A DNA stretch of 64,000 nt from NCBI RefSeq assembly GCF_025244925.1, contig NZ_CP104275.1, positions 124,001-188,000 on the forward strand, read 5' to 3'. Below the pieces are notes generated by a model. That model had not been told where the DNA came from. It made no database searches and was given only the letters and a program-made list of their open reading frames with translations. Both the position numbers and the translations under genes were made by a program. This document shows positions 61,403 to 64,000 of this stretch, piece after piece (the first letter of the stretch is position 1; every line of letters starts with the position of its first letter). The DNA comes from Arthrobacter zhaoxinii (lineage in GTDB: Bacteria > Actinomycetota > Actinomycetes > Actinomycetales > Micrococcaceae).

Positions 61403-62448
61403 GCTCCCGCGTCCTCTGCGTTCCTGACGTAGGAGTCGTCCAGCAGGCTGTCGAGGGCCTCGTCAATCTGCTCCTGGCTGGCCACGTCTCCGGTCTCCAC
61501 CAGGGTGGGACCGATCTTCGTTAGGACGCTGCGCTGCGCCTCGCCGGGTGCGGGGTCCACGTCCAGGTTGCTGCGCTCCGTGATCACTGTCTTGGCGACG
61601 GCGGGGTCCAGTCCGGCGACGTCGGCGAGGATCTGGGCGGTGTCGTCCGGATTGGCTGCAGCCCAGGCACGGGCCTTTTCGTACGCATTGACTACTGCCT
61701 GCGCCTGCTCGGGATCTTCTGACAGGAAGGATTCGTTGGCGGCCAGGAGGCCGTAGGTGTTGAAGTCCAGGTTGCGGTAGGCCAGCCGGGCACCGTGCTG
61801 TTCGGCGTCGGCCATGATCGGGTCCAGCCCGGCCCAGGCATCCACGGAACCGTTCTCGAGGGCGGTCCGGCCGTCGGCGTGCTGCAGCTGTTCCACGGTG
61901 ACATCGGAGAGGCTCAGCCCGGCTTCATCCAGGGCCTGGACCAGGAAGAAGTACGGATCCGTGCCCTTGGTTGCGGCCACCGACTTGCCCGCGAGATCTG
62001 CCACCGACTCGATCCCGGAATCGGCGCCGACCACCAGGGCCGACCATTCGGGCTGGGAGAACACATCGATGGCCTTGATCGGTGAGCCGTTGGCCCGGTT
62101 GAGCAGTGCGGCGGAACCCGCAGTGGAGCCGACGTCGATGGCGCCGGACCGCAGGTTTTCATTGGCCTTGTTGGAGCCGGCGGACTGGACCCATTCCACT
62201 GTGACGCCGTCATCGGCCAGCTCTTCCTCCAGCCAGCCCTGGTCCTTGATGATGAGGCTCAACGGGTTATAGGTGGCGAAGTCGAGCGTCAGGGTTCCGC
62301 CGTCGGCCTCCTGGACCGCTGAGGTCCCGGTGGAATCCTCCCCGGCAACACAGCCGGCGAGGGCTAGGCCGGCCACAGCGACGACGGCGGCAAAGGTGCT
62401 GCGGGGCTTGCGGGGCTGGGAATAAGGCTGGAAAGAACGGCTGTTCAT
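61399..62448 (-). CDS. ssuA: ABC transporter substrate-binding lipoprotein, aliphatic sulfonate type
   Basis: The 349-residue protein has a lipoprotein signal with lipobox LALAGC (Cys about 32), then an NMT1/THI5-like fold: GTLTLDFATYNPLSLIIKDQG, VGSTAGSAALLNRANGSPIKA and SVAATKGTDPYFFLVQ. It is anchored outside and delivers substrate to SsuC/SsuB. Sulfonate specificity is inferred from the family and the SAM-type riboswitch at the head of the operon. Confidence 0.9.
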   Translation of the reverse strand: MNSRSFQPYSQPRKPRSTFAAVVAVAGLALAGCVAGEDSTGTSAVQEADGGTLTLDFATYNPLSLIIKDQGWLEEELADDGVTVEWVQSAGSNKANENLRSGAIDVGSTAGSAALLNRANGSPIKAIDVFSQPEWSALVVGADSGIESVADLAGKSVAATKGTDPYFFLVQALDEAGLSLSDVTVEQLQHADGRTALENGSVDAWAGLDPIMADAEQHGARLAYRNLDFNTYGLLAANESFLSEDPEQAQAVVNAYEKARAWAAANPDDTAQILADVAGLDPAVAKTVITERSNLDVDPAPGEAQRSVLTKIGPTLVETGDVASQEQIDEALDSLLDDSYVRNAEDAGA

Positions 62449-62558
62449 GAGGGGTCCTTAGGGAAACAGGGCGCGTAAGGGCGCAGGCTGATGGCGGTAA
62501 GTCGGAGGCAGCACGGCGCTGCTGAGGGGAGCGCAGTGCCGGGAGGTAAGGGGAGGAG

Positions 62559-63383
62559 CTAGTGGCGCTCGACGCCCAGCAGGGCAAGGAGGTCGCCGCG
62601 CATTTGGGCCAGCTCCGCCGAGGCGCGGTCCCGCGGTCGGTGGCCCGGAACGGTGACCACCTCGGTGATGGTGGCCCCGGGGGTGCCGTCCTCCCCGCCG
62701 AGGACAATGATGCGGTCCGCCAGCTGCAGGGCCTCATCCACGTCATGGGTGACCAGCAGGACGGTGGCGGGCGCCGCCCGGTGCAGGGAAAGCAATAGGT
62801 CCTGCATCTTGAGCCGTGTCAGCGCATCCAGGGCACCGAAGGGTTCGTCCAGCAGCAGGACACCCGGTTCCCGTGCGAGTGCCCGGGCAAGGGAGGTCCG
62901 CTGGGCCATGCCCCCGGACACGGCCCGCGGCCGGTGCTTCGCAAAGGCAGCCAGTCCCACCAGATCCAGGAGCTCGGCAACCTTGGCCTTTCCCCGGCTG
63001 GCGCTCGCGGACTTCGGCAACCCGAGGGCTATGTTGGCCTGCAGGGTCTGCCACGGCAGCAGCCGGGGTTCCTGGAAGGCAACGGCACAGCGGTCATCGA
63101 TACCGGACACCGGCTTGCCGTCAATCAGGATGCTTCCGGCGGTGGGAAGGTCCAGTCCGGCAGCGGCCCGCAGCAAGGTGGATTTGCCGCAGCCGCTCGC
63201 ACCCAGGATGGCCAGCACCTCGCCTGGACGGATGTCGAAGGTGATGTCCCGAAGGACTACGTGTTCGTCCGGGCCGGAACCGAAACTCCGGCCGAGCCCG
63301 GCGAATTGAACCGGCAGGGCAGCACTCGGGCGTGCCGTGCCGGAACCGGGTGAGGACGTGGAAGAAGGCAGGACTGCAGTCAT
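62559..63383 (-). CDS. ssuB: ABC transporter ATP-binding protein, sulfonate type
   Basis: The 274-residue ATPase has Walker A GASGCGKST, Q-loop VAFQEPRLLPW, signature SGGMAQR, and Walker B VLLLDEPFGALD, followed by LVTHDVDEALQLADRI. First gene of the ssuBAC run, 110 bases before ssuA. Its ATG lies just behind the riboswitch, whose 3' end carries the ribosome binding site GGAGAG. Confidence 0.93.
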   Translation of the reverse strand: MTAVLPSSTSSPGSGTARPSAALPVQFAGLGRSFGSGPDEHVVLRDITFDIRPGEVLAILGASGCGKSTLLRAAAGLDLPTAGSILIDGKPVSGIDDRCAVAFQEPRLLPWQTLQANIALGLPKSASASRGKAKVAELLDLVGLAAFAKHRPRAVSGGMAQRTSLARALAREPGVLLLDEPFGALDALTRLKMQDLLLSLHRAAPATVLLVTHDVDEALQLADRIIVLGGEDGTPGATITEVVTVPGHRPRDRASAELAQMRGDLLALLGVERH

Positions 63384-63387
63384 AGAA

Positions 63388-63545
63388 AACTCTCCATCGA
63401 TCCTGGCAGTAGCACCCTACGGAAGGTGTCCTGAGCCGGGGTAACGGCTTCCTGCGACACCAGCCTCGTTATTCCCGCACCTCAAGGAGGAAATGCGGCA
63501 ACCAGGGTTGCTGCGGCTTCATCGATCCAGGTCTCTCAGCCGCTC
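63388..63545 (-). ncRNA. SAM riboswitch (S-box-like) in the ssuBAC leader
   Basis: Read on the minus strand, the leader contains GCTGAGAGACCTGG, GATGAAGCCGCAGCAACC (the S-box core), and GGGTGCTACTGCCAGG (GGTGCTA element); CCTGG and CCAGG close a central stem. About 75 bases separate the core from the GGTGCTA element, including a long stem-loop (CCTGGTTGCCGCA...TGCGGG). The 3' end runs into GGAGAG, suggesting that SAM hides the ribosome binding site. A promoter candidate is TTGGAG (63582-63587) with TAGTAG (63560-63565). Confidence 0.78.
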
Positions 63546-63559
63546 GGGATGGTCAGGCA

Positions 63560-63587
63560 CTACTAAACCCCGGAAGAGCAGCTCCAA
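63560..63587 (-). promoter_or_regulatory. Promoter of the ssuBAC leader
   Basis: On the minus strand TTGGAG (63582-63587) and TAGTAG (63560-63565) are 16 bases apart, just upstream of the riboswitch. Confidence 0.45.
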
Positions 63588-63605
63588 CAAGGCCTTCGCG
63601 TAATA

Positions 63606-63633
63606 TTTCGACGCCGGACCGTTCGGCGTCCGG
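63606..63633 (-). terminator. Weak hairpin after the partial gene
   Basis: GACGCCG/CGGCGTC dyad (63610-63630) follows the stop of the last gene; no proper T-tract, so termination is doubtful. Confidence 0.35.
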
Positions 63634-64000
63634 TTAGCTCCGGAGACTCCGCATTCCCGGGTGCCCGGTCAGTCCGCGTTCCCCGTAAAGGGCCCAGACA
63701 GTGTAGGCAATGGCCAGTGGAGCCTGCGCCCCGCCGATCAGAAGCGGTTCCGCGGAATGGAACTCGAGTACCAGGCTGTTGTTCTCCGGTTCCGGGTAGC
63801 ACGCACTGACCTGGGAGTAGTAGAAGCTCAGCCACCGGCCGTTGGCCTGGCAGATAATCCGGCGCTCGGTCAGGAACATCTGGGTGTGCTGGACTTCCCT
63901 CCACTGCTGCCGGGAAGCAGCTTCAGCGGAACGACGCCGGGCAGTATTGGCCAGCGCGGTCACGCCTGCTCCAGCGAGCACAAAGGCAGGGGAGCCCCAG
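63634..64000 (-). CDS. Partial membrane-anchored hypothetical protein (5' end outside the window)
   Basis: The frame stays open to the window edge. The visible part begins WGSPAFVLAGAGVTALANTARRR, a membrane helix with a basic stop, though a GTG start at 63981 would keep most of it. A small soluble domain follows (VQHTQMFLTERRIICQANGRWLSFYYSQVS in parts) with alternating strands like a PH-like fold and the end ALYGERGLTGHPGMRSLRS. Family not recognised; probably cytosolic domain with a membrane tail. Confidence 0.6.
   Translation of the reverse strand, partial: WGSPAFVLAGAGVTALANTARRRSAEAASRQQWREVQHTQMFLTERRIICQANGRWLSFYYSQVSACYPEPENNSLVLEFHSAEPLLIGGAQAPLAIAYTVWALYGERGLTGHPGMRSLRS

Overview
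The window is high-GC DNA from an actinobacterium, most probably an Arthrobacter-type member of the Micrococcaceae. This rests on codon use, frequent GTG starts, four-base GTGA/ATGA overlaps, a CopC/KatE/AzgA/Asp23-AmaP gene complement and a class F sortase. It is ordinary chromosome with dense coding and no rRNA, insertion sequence, prophage or CRISPR array. No gene-free stretch exceeds 300 bases; the longest, at about 250 bases, are the leaders at 7849-8094 and 63384-63633, and both are described.

Layout. 1-2460: tail of a gene cut by the window edge, a small acetyltransferase, and a two-gene module (tandem helix-turn-helix protein plus 7-TM protein) bracketed by hairpins. 2557-7848 (minus): fruK-fruA-ptsI-ptsH, a complete fructose phosphotransferase operon. 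8095-14329: esterase, GlsB-type stress protein, DUF445 protein, GH15 hydrolase, DoxX-like protein, phosphoesterase. 14421-21135 (minus): AAHS-type MFS transporter, zinc alcohol/formaldehyde dehydrogenase, STAS-like protein, ackA and pta. 21385-33212: amino-acid permease, thiamine-binding protein, methyltransferase, acetyltransferase, spermidine-synthase-like protein, catalase KatE, AzgA purine permease, CopC, FAD-like protein, universal stress protein, CDF exporter, small zincin. 33346-33683: tRNA-Glu, tRNA-Asp, tRNA-Phe. 33794-36134: five-gene Asp23/AmaP envelope-stress operon. 36141-38733 (minus): unknown protein, xthA, nadE. 38878-45864: a second complete PTS locus (DeoR regulator, EIIA, EIIBC, sugar-phosphate kinase, class II aldolase, second EI and HPr). 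45930-50711: pyrE, Tat-signal hydrolase, HAD phosphatase, SpoU methyltransferase, fba, DUF3151. 50881-60535: GyrI-like protein, sortase F with a probable substrate, purA, VOC protein, DUF2804 protein, alcohol dehydrogenase, nitrilase-family amidase, sigma factor with a membrane partner. 60572-63383 (minus): ssuBAC-type sulfonate ABC transporter behind a SAM (S-box-like) riboswitch. The window ends inside another membrane-anchored gene.

How the parts work together. Sugar uptake (two PTS sets) feeds 1-phosphofructokinases and two class II aldolases into glycolysis, with overflow to acetate through Pta-AckA. Many other genes concern envelope or oxidative stress (GlsB, KatE, Usp, Asp23/AmaP, CopC, CDF).

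The most notable non-coding signals are: a recurrent leaderless-promoter layout (a TANNNT hexamer ending exactly 6 nt before ATG/GTG at nine starts, 7 nt at two more); a shared palindromic 12-mer TAAGCATGCTGA upstream of both glsB and katE; a perfect 6+5+6 palindrome abutting the -10 of the amino-acid permease; and the SAM riboswitch with an enlarged internal arm.
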